The notes under the pieces are model-generated. The model was not told the origin of the DNA, ran no database searches, and worked only from the letters and a program-made list of their open reading frames with translations. Shown here piece after piece: positions 50,349 to 64,000 of a stretch of DNA of 64,000 nucleotides. The stretch's first letter is position 1. The number at the start of each line of letters is the position of its first letter. Location of the stretch: NCBI GenBank assembly GCA_003260075.1, contig QLIY01000557.1:1-64000 (forward strand), in the 5' to 3' direction. This DNA comes from Phallusia mammillata (Eukaryota; Chordata; Ascidiacea; Phlebobranchia; Ascidiidae). The translations under genes were made by a program, and so were the position numbers.

Positions 50349-53300
50349 CTACTCGTACAAAACCTTGTTCTCTAAATCCTCAAGTTGCGATGATTGTAAA
50401 GTTTTCAAACTCAGATTTACACTTTGCAAAATATAAGCGATTTCAAACTGTTTTCGTAACTGTGTGATACTTCACTTTTCGAGCTGGTAATATTCGAATG
50501 TGAGTTCTGGTATCCCGTCGCTTGGTATTTCAATGACGAATTTCGCGTGACGAAAAAATGTCGGGCATTGTTGCGTCGAGGGTTGAACAATTAGCCAGTT
50601 GCCTTTTTCTCTTTTCTCTTCCAAAACGCGCCGGCCTCTCTCGGTCAGCACACGGGCAATTACAAGCTAACACAAACATGGCCATTATTGGTTGTGTGAC
50701 GAGAATGTTTGTTTGTTAGGGCCCGCGCGCTACCTTATCAATACTGTTTCCACTACGGCCGGCGCCTATGTTTATCTTGACAGTGGCCAAAGTCATTTAC
50801 CAGGAAATAACTTTGTCGATGAGTTGTTTGCTCTTTTGCCCGGATTTTCCTAAGTTTTAATGCGAAGTCTGCATTGACGTGTACGAATTGAATTGTTGTC
50901 ATTGAAACCTGTGCACCGTTTGTTTATTTTGCCCCTGTTTGTTGGATGTTTTTGTAATCGCACAGTTCCGATGAGTTTCCCATAACACTTTACACAGATA
51001 ATAGAGCCACGATTAATCACAGAAACATTTTTTTTAAATTGTTATATGTACAGGTTTAAAAAAATCTTTTGTTAAACATACCTACAATCTAGTATTCCAG
51101 TTTTTAATAGAATATATCCAAATAAATTCATATTTTTAATTTTTTTTGGCAATACATGTAGTTTTCTGGGTTTACATAAGCGGTTAAAATTGATATACTT
51201 TATTATTCAACAATATCGACCATAATTCATATCAATATTAGGCTTACACGGTATATTCATGCTTTTCAAACAAAAAAGCCAAAACGTATTTTTTTAAAAT
51301 AAATTCCTTATAGGCGTGGTTTTAGTTAAAAGGGGAGAGAAAAATTGGTAAATAATGCGACAACGATTTAATTGTATGAAAAACATTCGTGCTCTAGATT
51401 AAAGTATTTTTTGCTTTTGAAATACATATACAGTATCACCAGTATCAGTATAATTTGAATGTGTATTTGAGCTTAAAACAAAAGATGTAAGGTTCATTGG
51501 TCTTCATACACCAGGTAGTTGCATGATTTTACGTGCTTTTAAAATTATAAAATAATGTTGCACTCAAGAAAAAAAGGCGTGGGCGTTGTTTCCGATTAGT
51601 TTCCTGACATTACAGCATTGGTTACGTTCTGTTTATGGATTTGGCTCAGGCGCAACTGTTTTGAATACAACCTTGTTTGGCTAGGAGCAACAAAACCCAA
51701 TGTTACAATGATTCAGGCCACTGATTGGCCGCATTAAAATTACTTCCTCTGTGGTTTAAATAGTTGCACACAATAACAAAGTATGCTATTCGCTTTTGAA
51801 ACCTATTTTGGAACGAGAAATTGTAAAAATTTTTGAAGAAATTTCCTTGCTTTGCGACGTGCTAAAGTATTTTTCTTGTGTAGTAAAAATGTGTCAATTC
51901 AGGGGCCAAAAACATGAAAATATACACCTTATCTCCCATTATGAAGTTTGAAGATTGAAAATAAATTCTTTTTTATTCGGGGACTTTAAAAAAAACATTT
52001 TTTTAGAGAAACTTTTCTTCCCCTCTTTGCAAAAATCTAACTTATCGGCTATGACCCCACGGAACTAAAAAAGTGATATAGTAATTACCCCTGCAATATG
52101 GTAAATTACCATTTATAAACTGATTATTTACAGGTTCCCGCTTGTTTTGGGTAAAATCTCATAGGTTTATCACAGGGCATTCAGTTAATGTACTGCATGG
52201 CCGTAAAGGTTGTTGTGCACTACGTCTGTAAGGCGTGGTTCCTTTCGCGTGATGTTTTTAATTATCTTCCAGAAGCATTATCTTCACAGTTAACATTGAT
52301 ATCTGATGCATAATTTATACATTCAGTTTTCACGCTTTAAACGCAAGTATCAAAACGCGTATGTCCAAAATGCTATTCTGTGTTGCTCTCGGGCTTAACA
52401 TTACACGGAAAGAGAATCAATTAATCCGTGACAGTGGGGCAAACACTTACACAATGTGTCTGCCTCGGGTCTCTTCGGCTCTCCCTTGATCAGATACTGT
52501 AGACTCGATTCAATTAACGCTTAATTATTCATCGTATTTACGCCAGGGAAACTGAAAAATTACATGAAATAATAATAAGATTCCTCGGTTTGTTGCGCCC
52601 CCTGTTCCGGATCGCTGGTTTTGCATTTCTGCAAGAGTTTACCATGTTCCCACTGTTTATTGTAAACTTCACCTGTCATCCCTCTATTGCAGTCGTGTGG
52701 CAAAACATTATTGATGGTTGTGTAACAAAATTTGAAGTCAAAAATTGACTTCGTTACATCAGCATACTACAGGAAAAGTCAAATTTGAATGATTTTTTTA
52801 AGAATGGGGGATCTTTTTCTAAAAATGATCGAATTATTTTTTCAATTATATGCGCAAAAATAATTAATCTTCATTTTCAGAAAATAACTTTTCATACACG
52901 TTCACCGGCATAGCAGGACCTGATGCTGAATCGGGCGTTATTCATAAAACAGAAAATATATTTTGGACTTCCACTTAATCGTTGCTTAATTCGCTTCAGT
53001 TCAAAATAGGAGGCGAGCAATTATATTTTAAATGGCAGTGGATCACTAAATATATTTCAGACTGCATTTCTCATCAAATGTGCTGTGAATAATTTAAAAG
53101 TTGTCGAACAAGCGTCACTTGGGGTCATTCACGTCAAAATCTCGCCAAATTTTGAAATTTGATGTCTATTAAACGTCCATTAAAGTGTTTGACAAATTTT
53201 CACCCATTTTTAGCTACCTGGTAAAGTTGACTGTCATGTAAAGGCTACTTAATGCTTAAAATTTTTCAAATTTTTAGTAATTGATTATGAAAGTTGGTTT

Positions 53301-54070
53301 ATATGATTTTACATGTATATGTAGACTTACTATTGAATATGATATTTGATTTGAAACAATAGGCATGCAAAGTATATGTTGTTGAATGTTACTGTTATTT
53401 TTATGAGTGGAATATAAAAATATGTGCATCAAACTATTCAGCGAACACCATATTTGTAACTTTCGCATCCTCACTGCAAATCTCTAAATCCATGTTTTTA
53501 TAACGCTTGATTACATAATAGACAACGACGTGCTCTTATCTAATCGCTGTAGTCAAATTTTTATCCGAGAGTTCATTTCACAACGAAAACAATAGGCGTC
53601 CGTATTTGCTCGTAATTATCTTGTTTTTTTATTGCGCAACGTCAAAACGGAAACAATTGACTGCTCATTGTCAGTCATAGTGGCAAAGTAAATACCGGTA
53701 TCAGATTTTGTCTGACGCGAGTTTCGTTTAGCAGATCTTTACACACAAACGTGGAATAATCCTATGTAACACTGAAGTGTAATGATTTTGTGGGCTTTTA
53801 TTTGAGTACGGCTTATTGGTACCCAAGGTTGTTTACAATAACTTTAAATCCGGTTTAAATGTTTAAATATTTTTTCTAACATAGAGTATGACAACACCTA
53901 TCATTGACATTGTGACAGGATTCATTTGTGTAATGTTTGTTTGTGTTTTGTTCTGATTACAAGCTTCTGTCACAAAAGGCAATGTGTTTGAACCAAGGTA
54001 ACACAGTTCGTATTTAAGGAATTTACTTGCTGTGTCAAAATTGTAATGGCTTCGCGTGCCAATACTTTGA

Positions 54071-54072
<2 letters not shown>

Positions 54073-54122
<50 letters not shown>
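54073..54122. other. C50 run (gap-like)
   Basis: Fifty C between CTTTGATG and GCGGTTG, without flanking duplication. Confidence 0.7.
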
Positions 54123-54123
<1 letters not shown>

Positions 54124-54409
54124 CGGTTGATTTAAATAGTAACCAGAAAGCAGACAGATTCGTGAACTAAAAACAAGCGATTTAATAAACTTTATATCAA
54201 ACTTTACTTTAATATGAAGTCGAAAATCACTTGTAATTTTATAAATAACCACCACCAAAATTCGGACTTGTTTGACGTCAAAAGTCACAATGTATTTGGT
54301 AACTAAAATAAACTTGTACAAAAATCACACTGTTTAATTGCCCAAAAAAGAATGGAAGTTGCCTACATAATATGTTTTTATTGCTTAAAATACCCTTTTT
54401 ACACTGACT

Positions 54410-54410
<1 letters not shown>

Positions 54411-54507
<97 letters not shown>
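54411..54507. other. C97 run (gap-like), the longest in the window
   Basis: Ninety-seven C between ACTGACTT and ACAGCACAG, without flanking duplication. Poly-Pro and poly-Gly frames across it are not genes. Confidence 0.72.
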
Positions 54508-55168
54508 ACAGCACAGAAATACGTCAGCTCGCCACATCGAATGCGTCACAATTTGTCTCGTTGAAGCCAATCGCATATCACCATTGGCCACATTAATGGC
54601 GCACTCAATGGCAACAATGAATTTCACTCATACCAAACCGAGGAACATCCAGCATGGTCTCAAGAGCCCTGATTCTCGCTGGTTGTTCGGTGCGGATAAG
54701 GTCATGCCGCGCAAAAGGCAATCGCTCGGCGGTTTCAGTGCGCATTTCTAGCCACTGAACGGGTTAGGCAGCGGAATTGACATTCGCAGGTCATTGTCAA
54801 GGGTTCGTTTCAAGTTCAAGTTTCCCAAATGTTTCCGTTGTTATGCGGCGCGACTGCTCTGGTGGTGGCACGCGGACCGCTACTGTAGCGCATATAAGCA
54901 TTGTTGTGTCTTAGGCCGCAAACCCGCAAACTTGGGAAAGCGTGCACAGTTCAACGAACAATCATGTGAATCATCTGTTGTGCATAATCGACCGCAAGAG
55001 CTTCGTTTTAGGTATGTTTGTGCTCTTGTGACTCTTTTTATTGACTGGTAATTGGCAAGATCGCTAGTATATTGAAACTTCACTAAGTTAAACTTGGATT
55101 CTGGGTGTTGTAGACATATCGACAGAATTGCCATACTGTCCTTGTAATTGTTAAGATTGGTCCTTTTG

Positions 55169-55230
55169 TTGATAGATCTTAAACATCCCCCCCCCCCCCC
55201 CCCCCCCCCCCTTGATAGATCCTAAACATC
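55169..55230. repeat. 19-bp direct duplication around a C25 run
   Basis: TTGATAGATCTTAAACATC before the run and TTGATAGATCCTAAACATC after it, one change apart, with 25 C at 55187-55211 (one end C may be natural). Intermediate between the short, duplicated class and the long class. Confidence 0.75.
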
Positions 55231-57284
55231 GTCGTTGTTTCTTGGAAATGATATTTAAAAATACCACTGTCTATACATTTATGTTTGGTTTCAACATCGT
55301 TCAGTATTTTATTTAACCTCATATGTTTACTATTGTGGTTTATTTTACCTACTACAAAAGCACCAACTCACTTACACACAATAAAATACTATTGTCGTCA
55401 TTATAACAGTAACTTGGAAGATTTGTTTGTGATACCAATTTTCTGAATAAAACTAGATTTTGCACAAGTCAAAATTAACCTATTTGGAATTGGTGAGTAC
55501 AAATATTTTGTAATATTGTTTGATAGTCTTAACATTTTTTGTAAATCAATGGCAAACTTGTATTTGGGGCATAGTCAGGTATCCAAAAGTATTTTGCAAA
55601 TCAATCAACTTTCGTTCAATACTGTCCAATACAATAAATCAAAACATTTTACCCTATTTAGCAATTTACGTTTATCGTTTAGGCAAAATCCTTTGTCGCG
55701 ATACCCCCATTACCGACCCCGGCACCATTTGGCCCCTTTTTGCTACAGTTACGTGTAGATATGTCAACAAGTCGACCACGCGCTTGCAATCGCTTCTCTC
55801 TACACCTGTTAACACCGCGCATAATGAAAGCGGACAGAGGTTGACTTTTTGACCCGCAGATCTGCATGCTGATTGCCGATCAAACAAGGTTTTTGGGGCC
55901 GCCTCGGTCGCGTTTTCAGCACCTCAAGTTGCTTACCAGGTGTTTTGACTTGCTAAGAGACGAGAAATCGTCGTGTTAAGTCTTTGTTATCTGTTTGTTG
56001 TGTTCGATTGTTGCACGCAGTTGTCATCGGTTGAAGTAGCCTACACTTGGGTGGGTTGTTATACTGAGTGACCATGTTTGTAGATTCAAGAGGTTTCTGT
56101 AGTATAACACGATTAAACATAACAGCACCCACATTATTACCTGTTAAAATATTTTTAATACACTTTGGTAAACCATCACCTTTGTTTTTCTCAATGATTT
56201 TTCACATATTTAGCCATTGGTCGATATAACCGTATCATGTCACGTAAGCTTGAAAACGACGTAAGCATTTGAAATGATTTACAGTAATTAAGCATCTCGC
56301 CTTTTTTTGTTTTTTATAAGACTTGTATTTGAAACAAGTATTTTTCCAAACAAAAAACTTATTCGATTTTCGACAACTCAAAGTTTATGAAAAAAACCTA
56401 AATTACAGTATAATGGGAAACTTTATCGTGAAAACACTATCTCTTAAAAATCTTGGTATTTTTCGTTTCCAAATTGTGTTTACGAGGCCCTTTTCATTTT
56501 TGCTCCCTGCGCATAGAAATAATGTAATTAAAACCAAGACGCTATTGTTTTGATTCAAAAATCGTAGTTGCCTGTGCAGCGAACGTGAAGAATTCCCTGA
56601 TGACGAAAGCACATACGTTCTTTAGTTTTTGCTGATGCAAGAAATACTAGCACATTGAATTTGTTCTGTTAACCCCGGTCTAATTGTCAGGTATTGCGTC
56701 AATACGCAATTATAACCGCAGCCCAGATGGCATACGAAAATCGGCAGGTGACCGCAACCAACTCGGAATTGCATTGTTGCAAATGCTAAACGTAACACAA
56801 CCAGCGCGATGACGCCATAGGCCGGGAATTCGATTAAAAATATGGATTATAACAATTGATATCAAACTATGACGTAAATGCTTCCAATTGCGATGAAATC
56901 AACTACAATGGTCGCATGTTTATAGTTTTTTGATCGATTTGACCAAAACGTCACAGTCTTTGATTAAAAAATCTTTACTTTTGGCATAAAATGAAACTTG
57001 TTTATATTTCAAACTTCTAGTTGATCTTTCAAAGCCCGGTATAACGTTTTATTTACTTTTTGTTTCTAATTAATTTAGGAGACTATAAATTATTCAACTT
57101 CAGTTTAGGTTTTGTGGCTTCTGGCCAAGTGTTTAATTTATTGAGTTTCTCTTTAACGAACAAACACCCATTACTGCCAATGCAGTGATAACGACAAAAT
57201 AGATCATTGTATCCTGCCTTGTCCTTCCTGTTCATTCACGTGTTACCGCATCATGGCAATCAGTCGTGTGGTGCTTTTACATTC

Positions 57285-57581
57285 CAGTGGTTCCCAACCT
57301 TTTTTGTCCTGTGCACCCTTTTAGTCGATATTCAAATCTTATTCCCCCTACAAATTTAGTTTGCTAAAATATCGTTTACATTAACATTTTAATGTAATTC
57401 TTAGAACATAAATTAAACTCTCCATTATAAGCTCTATAGCCTCTAATATTCCTCTTTGTACAGTACTATATATCATGAACTTTACTGACAAATATAGCAC
57501 AGACAACCAGTAAGAGATTAATATTGTGACACAAACTCCCCCCTACAAATTACAAAATTCCTCCCTGGTTGGAAACCACTG
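57285..57581. mobile_element. Non-autonomous hAT element, 297 bp
   Basis: It starts CAGTGGTTCCCAACC and ends GGTTGGAAACCACTG, inverted repeats matching the element at 14504-14834 except one base. Inside are TTCCTCCCTGG and CCCCCTACAAATT motifs like that family's. No clean 8-bp target duplication is left. Confidence 0.8.
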
Positions 57582-58684
57582 TTCTAACCAATACAATGTT
57601 ATGAATATTGCAAAAGCCGAAACAACGCAATACATTTAACACCACATAGCTGGTGTACTGCATTTATTGCAGCCATTGACGCAGGAACAGTGACGTTTTT
57701 ACAGGTGTATGAGCGCTGGCGCTTAGGCATCAGATCGTCTTGTCCTTTGGCTGACCCGTTTGGGAGACGCACCCACAGCCACGAATCCGGTTTGCCATTC
57801 GGTAACTCTTTCCTATTGGAGTATGAATAACGGCACACGCGCTGTGTTGTGACCGCGACAAGCACTTCAACAGCGAGTCCGTGAACATTTTCCCACACTT
57901 AAAGCCCAATTGCAAAGCAGCTCTTCAATGAACCCGTGCGCCTTTTCGGCGTATTGATTTTAAGGCTTTGATCTTGAATTATTTGTTTCAGTTTGTCATT
58001 TGACACTGGTGCAATTTTAAGCCTCCCTTTTGTACAAAATTCGGTAGCGTACGTTTTCCCTTGATCAATTCCGACAGGGAGTTGGATATCAAGTACTATT
58101 TGACCTTGGCGACCGATTACAAGGTCATTTGCGGACGGGATTAGAAATTATGCTAAATTTGTCGCCAAGAATACGTGTTACAGTCAAGTGGTAATAATAT
58201 TGACACTGGTTGCGGTGATTGTTGGGAGAAAAGAATCAATCAAATGATTTTATCCCTAAATTCTCGGTACGTCAGTCAAGTCTTCAAGGCCTTGTGCGAC
58301 TAAATTATGGTAAGCGAAAAAAAACCGTCAATTACAACATTTTTGATGTTTGGATGTTTAATTACATTTCCATTAAGCGTGGAAATAAACGAGATTGCTT
58401 CAAAATATGCAAGTTTGTTTCGGGCTGCTGGTTAAATTACACGTTTACTAATATATTTTCATCTTAAAGTTTTTATTATGTTTGTAAAGCACCTTAAAAT
58501 TGTGTTTAGGTTGTCGTTTATAACAAGTAGCAAGGCGTCAATTCGGAAATTCGATGTAACTGTTGGGTTTACGATTCCCATATGTTTAATCAATCAGCAA
58601 CAAAGATGAACGATTTTGGGTAAAAATATATTTTTTTTATCGCCTAAGCGAAAGTCACGCAGTAAGCTGTTTTAATCCAAAGCA

Positions 58685-58911
58685 TGCTGTATAGCAAACA
58701 TGAGATTGCAAACCCCCCCCCCCTTTTTCATGCGATTTGCTTGACAATTGCCACATATTTATGGTCATGAGACATATTTATGGTCATCACCTAGTTATTA
58801 CAACAATGAAACGTCGCATATGCACACAACCCCCCCCCCCGATCGACCAGTCAAAAGCAGGCGATCGACGTGTTGGCCACACCTGCTGTATAGCAAACAT
58901 GAGATTGCAAA
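58685..58911. repeat. 28-bp direct duplication enclosing two C11 runs and a small fragment
   Basis: TGCTGTATAGCAAACATGAG and the next eight bases occur at 58685-58712 and 58884-58911. Between them are a C11 run (58713-58723), a 106-base fragment with two copies of ACATATTTATGGTCAT, and a second C11 run (58830-58840). This looks like a small contig placed between two overlapping ends. Confidence 0.75.
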
Positions 58912-61900
58912 GTCTTGTCCGAACTTCACATCACCTAAAATATTTATTACCAATTGACAACCCTTCTTTAAAAACAAATAAAGTGTCCATTTAAATAGTC
59001 CTACAATTTTGCCCGTTAAATGTAACCTAATCATGTCGATAGCCGGGCTATTTACTTTGTATCTGGATTATATGTCACCAGTGCATAAGCTTGCAGTGTT
59101 AAGTGACAAAGTAAATCGAGTATTATGTCTTTTGCAAACCGTCACTTAGTATTCTGGCCATGGAAAATCGACAACAAAAAGTTGCGTGGATTACAGGTTA
59201 ATCATTGTTTTTTGTGTGTGTGTGTTTGTTATAACATCTTGCAGAAGTTAGTGGTAGCACACATGCATTCAACAAACCAACAGATTTAGCCTTATTAGCA
59301 TACCTATACCATAGTTTATTGGGTAGAACCCCAATTTATAGTCACATCCCAAATATCTTTGTTGGTTCTGCAATTCCAATAAAAGACTAGGCCTTTCAAT
59401 AATAAAAAACGAAATATTTTGTTTTGGATGACTGCACTAAGCTCGTTGAAACCACTTTAACAGGTTAAATTTTTTGCAATATGCTAGATGTGTGAAAATG
59501 GGTTGTTTGTGGTCAATAAGAAATTGATTGGCCATTAGTGGTCAAACTAATACATACGTTATAAGTCTGCGACTTTTTAAATGTTTTATTCAATTCACTT
59601 GTAATTTTTTGACATAAACTTTTGTCAGTCAAAATCTACTTTGCTCTGCGACTAATTAAATCACATTTTGCCCTTCAGTGTGTAGAACGTGAAACCATTG
59701 GCCAATAAACGCTTTTCGGCGAAGCCTCCAATTGTAGCATGTTTCATAAACTCATATCCTGTTTCGCCATTCGCGATAAGCAGTTGATTTCATGTGCGTG
59801 GTCGCAAATATCTACAAACAATTCAATTGGTGCTTAGGAATGTACACACATGATTCAATTTTGACGACAATTATTGTTTACCTTGTGTTTTGAAACGTGA
59901 CAAAATTGATCACGTGTTTTCGCCTCGGCACAAAGAGTTTTCTCCAACGTCGAGCAATTAGGCCCTGAGGATTACTTGCCCACGTGTCATGGCATTGTCC
60001 CCCGCGCCGATTGTGTACAGTAATTTTGCCCGAAATTGTTGCCACAAACCAGCACGTCGCGCCTATGTCTGCGGTCTGTTAATTGCTTCACACAATCCCG
60101 AAAAATCCATAACGCGCTGTAGCTTTAATTTTTGTTGTGACAGTTTATGCGCAGATTTTGAGCAATATTTGATCTCCTAATTTGTAATAAGAATCCACTT
60201 TTAGTATTATAATAAAATGATTTAAATTAGTCCGGAACAGTATTTGGGGTTCAATGACATTTCAAATAGAATTTCCTCACATTGATATGTAAAAAGTTTC
60301 TCCGTGGATTTTTTTACATGGAAATAATACTCTTTCATACATGGGGAAAATCCACCAACAATTGTATCATCTATTGAAGACACCAAAATCCACACATTGT
60401 TATTACGTGTTGACTGAATTACAACGTGATTTGAATTGAAAAACTAAAATAGGCATATTGTTGATGTGTTTGTTTTTCTGCCACCTGTCTAAGTTCCATT
60501 TTCTCATGTTGGTTGAAAGGCGTGGTGTGTACATATTTCAATTTGCTATTGAAGTTTAACTAAAAAATATGTTGTACATTCGCGTAAGTTATCGCGGCTT
60601 TGAACTTCGCAAAAATAATTATCATCGACACCTGGCGTGAGTTTAAAATGGCGACATTAAACTCTTAGCTTCTGTCACGCTTACGACAGCTCCAACGTAA
60701 ACAGGCGTTCGAGGCTTGTTTTATACAAGCAGATTAGAGTTAATTGAATTCCTTAAAAGCACGCCGTGCGCAATTGCACTTGACTGTGACCATGGTGAGG
60801 CCTTCTAACCAAACTTGGCACCATGTTCAGCTACTACTCGAAGCTTGTAGGTTATTAAATGTTGGGTTCCGACCAGTGCAATCAAGGTACTTATGTGACC
60901 CGTGCCAAATTTCTTCAAGTCGGCTTTTTGCTTTAATTGGTCCTTGCACGCGACTAAAACGCGAACGCTCGATGGTTAATTGTTGTTTGTTAAATGTTCT
61001 CTGAATGATAGACAAGTGGACTCTGTCGTTGCGGTCTTTGCAGTTTGCCGATGGCTGCGGGTATTCCCAAACACCCATAGTCCAATAGGAAATTGCTCTG
61101 ATTGCGAGATGTAATTATAAAAAAACTACATATAGTATCCATCTGTAATTACGTCAGTTTCCATTTAAGGCATGTTTTTAATAAACAAGCCTTAAATCGT
61201 GGTTTTAGACATAACTTTTACGAATACAATATGATAACAATGCCCCCTAAAGAGTATTGTTTATTTTATTACTCATTGCCTTGATTCGACAAAAACATCC
61301 TACACATATACGCGTCCCATGTCAGACAGCAAGCAACTAAAATTTAACCGCAAAACCTCCTGAACAATAATAGTTTTTTTTTTGTAATAACGATTTTTGA
61401 CAGGGCAAAAGACTTTTTACCGGGTCATAACATACAGCTTAATCAAGGAGATTAGCGATTCTCGCCGGCGTGAAAAAAACAAAACAGCGCACTCAGGTTT
61501 CTAGAAAGCCCGTGTAGTCTCGGTTCTGTCCACGCTCTACTTACTTCCCCGCCTCGTCACCTAAAGCTCAGACCGGTCATCGCCGTATCAACTGTCACCC
61601 TGAGCGTAGTTACTCTAACGTCGCGCCAAACTTACGCAGGCGTCCGGCTTCTATTCCCAGCAACGCTTAACTTTCGCCCATTAGATTTCAAGCGTAACAA
61701 CAATGACAACACAGCGCTCCGATTGCCACACTTCCGTATTAAAATCGTGATTAATCTCCTGCCCTCACACGAGGATTGAGGGGATCACGGGGTTCCCCTA
61801 AGGACCCCACAGCTGCTAGGTGGGTGAATCAGGCGCCACACACGGTCCCAGCGGGGTGAGAAGTTGACTAATCCGCTCACAAAGACTGTGTCACAATTGC

Positions 61901-62764
61901 TGTGATTTTTGAACATGTCAGCGGCGCCTAGATGGAGATTTCACGCGCCATGGCTTTTGCATGTGAATCTGGGACTAGAGGTTTATGTTTCCAAGGTGTG
62001 TCGATGACTTTATGTTGCTTTTGGATAATACAATACCTACAAAATTTCGATCTCGTTGGTTAATGTTTTCTGGGGCATTATAGAATGTGAATTTGTTTAC
62101 TTATGTTTAAACTTTAGCCTGGCCGAAAGAACTTTTTTCAATGCTGTTTCATTAGGTACGCACAAGAAAACCTAATTTAGTAATCCAATTGTTTACTTTT
62201 TTTCATTAATACGGATGTAAGTTTGCTGTATCTAGAAAAATATAATTCAGCACAAAATCTAATTATAACAAAAGCTTGTAATATGGGCTCAGTCTTTTTT
62301 AAAATAGCCGTACTTATCTATCTACGTTGTTGCCTAAACTCAAACCACCCCGGTTTGACGCGTTTAATGAAGTATTCATGGCACACTGGGGTCCTCTAGT
62401 GGCCGAAGAATAGTAATACTGTTTTGAAACTCGTGTAATATTGGTTTCACTTTGTCATCTCACTGAGGCGTGAATGAAAAACATCCGTTGTCGATGGATA
62501 AGCGAGCATAAGGGCGGTGTGGTGCCTTGTTTGGGTTCAGCTCAGGGACTCCTGGCGTCACAGACACTTGTATGTCATACCTGGTTATGGGAAAGTCCAT
62601 TGCGGTAAGCCGGACCCGCTTCTGTGGCTTGTTCGTTTTGAGCTCGAGCGACGACCGCCCAGAATTTGACTGGGTTTTTATGAAGTTAAACCTTAGTATG
62701 ACGTTTCATTAGCTTTAATATGTTTTCAAAAATGTTTAAAGGCACTAAAATGTTTATGAAATAG

Positions 62765-62996
62765 CCCCCCCCCCGTTGTGTATGTTAAAGTGTTACCGTC
62801 CGATAAATTTTGACGTTTACTACAAACGCAGTTGAAAAAACAACACTAACAAATTAAACCAGTATCGTTTCTGAAGGTTACCCCCCCCCCGTTGTGTATG
62901 TTAAAGTGTTACCGTCCGATAAATTTTGACGTTTACTATAAACGCAGTTGAAAAAAGAACACTAACAAATTAAACCACTATCGTTTCTGAAGGTTG
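62765..62996. repeat. 106-bp direct duplication, each copy preceded by a C10 run
   Basis: Bases 62775-62880 recur at 62891-62996 (offset 116) with about four changes. C10 runs lie at 62765-62774 and 62881-62890, so the first copy is itself a fragment bounded by C10 on both sides. Confidence 0.87.
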
Positions 62997-64000
62997 CAAG
63001 TCATTTGTATGTAAAAACTCCAACATTTTTATCGTAGTTTGACCTTTCTTTCAACTATATAGTTTATGTTTGTATTACCCTTGCTTTTTTCAGCACTGTG
63101 AAATTGCGTTCTTAAAATAGTTGTGGACAACAAACGGGGGCTTTGTACCGGTTTGGGCCACACCTATTTTTCAACAACATGTGTAACCCATGGGTGAACT
63201 TTTGGCCGGAAACAAATGGTCTTGCTTACAAATATTCTTAATCCATGAAATGCTTTACAACATAAATACGTATTACGGTATCACGCTAGCCATGGTTGGT
63301 ATCTGTCGGTTTGCTTTTGGTAACTGTCGATTGTGGTTGCCTTTTTTGCGCTTTGGAAACCGTTTTTCAGTAGCCAAGTGTTTGGTTTCAATTACCCTTA
63401 ATACCCTTTTCCATGAATTATCTGATGGTTTTTGTTCAGACGTGAAAATAACTTTTTTATTTCTGTGACCTGTTTTTGTACTAACTTATATATTTTTGCT
63501 ATTTTACTTGAGTCAAATTAGATATTCTGAAAACAGGTTTTTATCATTATATTCTTTCAAAATGTTTTTTGTCTTGCATCTAAGTAGGTAATTGATTCCT
63601 TAGACGATAATTGAAATATTTTTGTTTCTTCACACGCGTATAAGAATTACCGTGAAATTGATCTTAAATTTTTGCTCTGTGGCTTCAATACGTTTAACCC
63701 TTGTGGTTAAATGTATGGGATGATAAAAGCGCATCAGACGATTTTACCTAATGAAATATCTCTTCGTTCCAAGTCCTATATCACTTATTTCATCTTTTTG
63801 GGCCTTTTATTGCCCGCGTTTTGATATAAATTAGTATATTTCGGTGGCAAAACTCCGCAGATCAATTACGGATAATGGAAGGCCTCCCGTACTTGCTCGA
63901 CAGTTGAAATAAAATAAAGGTCGTCAACGTATAGTATGGAATGAAAGTGGCGCTACTGGCCTCGATGCCAATCTATCTACCTTTTATAGCCTCATCTATT

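Larger units (their letters stand above)
57582..64000. other. Distal 5' flank of Dmrt, non-coding
   Basis: No supportable gene. GC-richer islands lie near 57640-57960, 59640-60170, 60600-61080, 61440-62000 (the richest, with GATTA/TAATC and a CAGCTG E-box) and 62330-62700. A short TG repeat lies near 59214. C runs and their duplications are listed separately. Confidence 0.4.

Overview
This window is eukaryotic nuclear DNA, most likely from a solitary ascidian (tunicate) of the Ciona type. The grounds are AT-rich, intron-rich compact genes with standard GT-AG junctions, a RAD54 and a DM+DMA Dmrt gene of chordate type, small hAT and pogo/mariner-like non-autonomous transposons, and a tRNA-derived SINE. 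The species assignment is inference.

Layout. (1) 1-6.4 kb, plus strand: the 3' half of a RAD54L homologue (seven exons, 310 C-terminal residues, helicase motifs IV-VI). Its introns hold a TIR element, a dimeric SINE split by a hAT element, and a duplicated copy of the penultimate exon. (2) 7.2-16.2 kb, plus strand: a complete ten-exon gene for a 419-residue four-pass membrane protein of MARVEL type, with four short TIR transposons in its introns. (3) about 17-46.5 kb: some 29 kb with no gene I can support, almost free of recognisable transposons, in which AT-rich DNA alternates with more GC-rich islands. (4) 46.6-50.3 kb, minus strand: a complete six-exon Dmrt gene (623 residues, DM zinc domain plus DMA domain). 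(5) 50.3-64 kb: the 5' flank of Dmrt, again without a gene I can support.

One artefact runs through the window. More than twenty pure C runs occur, all on the plus strand. The short ones are nearly always 10 C (11 where a natural C adjoins) and are usually flanked on both sides by the same 60-345 bp in direct repeat, with small differences between copies. The long ones (25-97 C) mostly lack such flanks. This is what scaffold gaps look like if gap characters were written as C: 10 for unmerged overlapping contig ends, longer for estimated real gaps. Tandem duplications across these runs, including the duplicated RAD54L exon, should not be read as biology before checking. Poly-proline or poly-glycine frames there are meaningless.

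The three genes have no evident joint function: homologous recombination repair, a membrane tetraspan, and a developmental transcription factor. The long, transposon-poor DNA on both sides of Dmrt is the plausible home of its regulatory elements. I found no convincing new system. The most unusual items are a pair of dispersed repeats with a degenerate hammerhead-ribozyme layout near 40.8 and 43.1 kb, and the nested transposon insertion at 2.8-4.2 kb.
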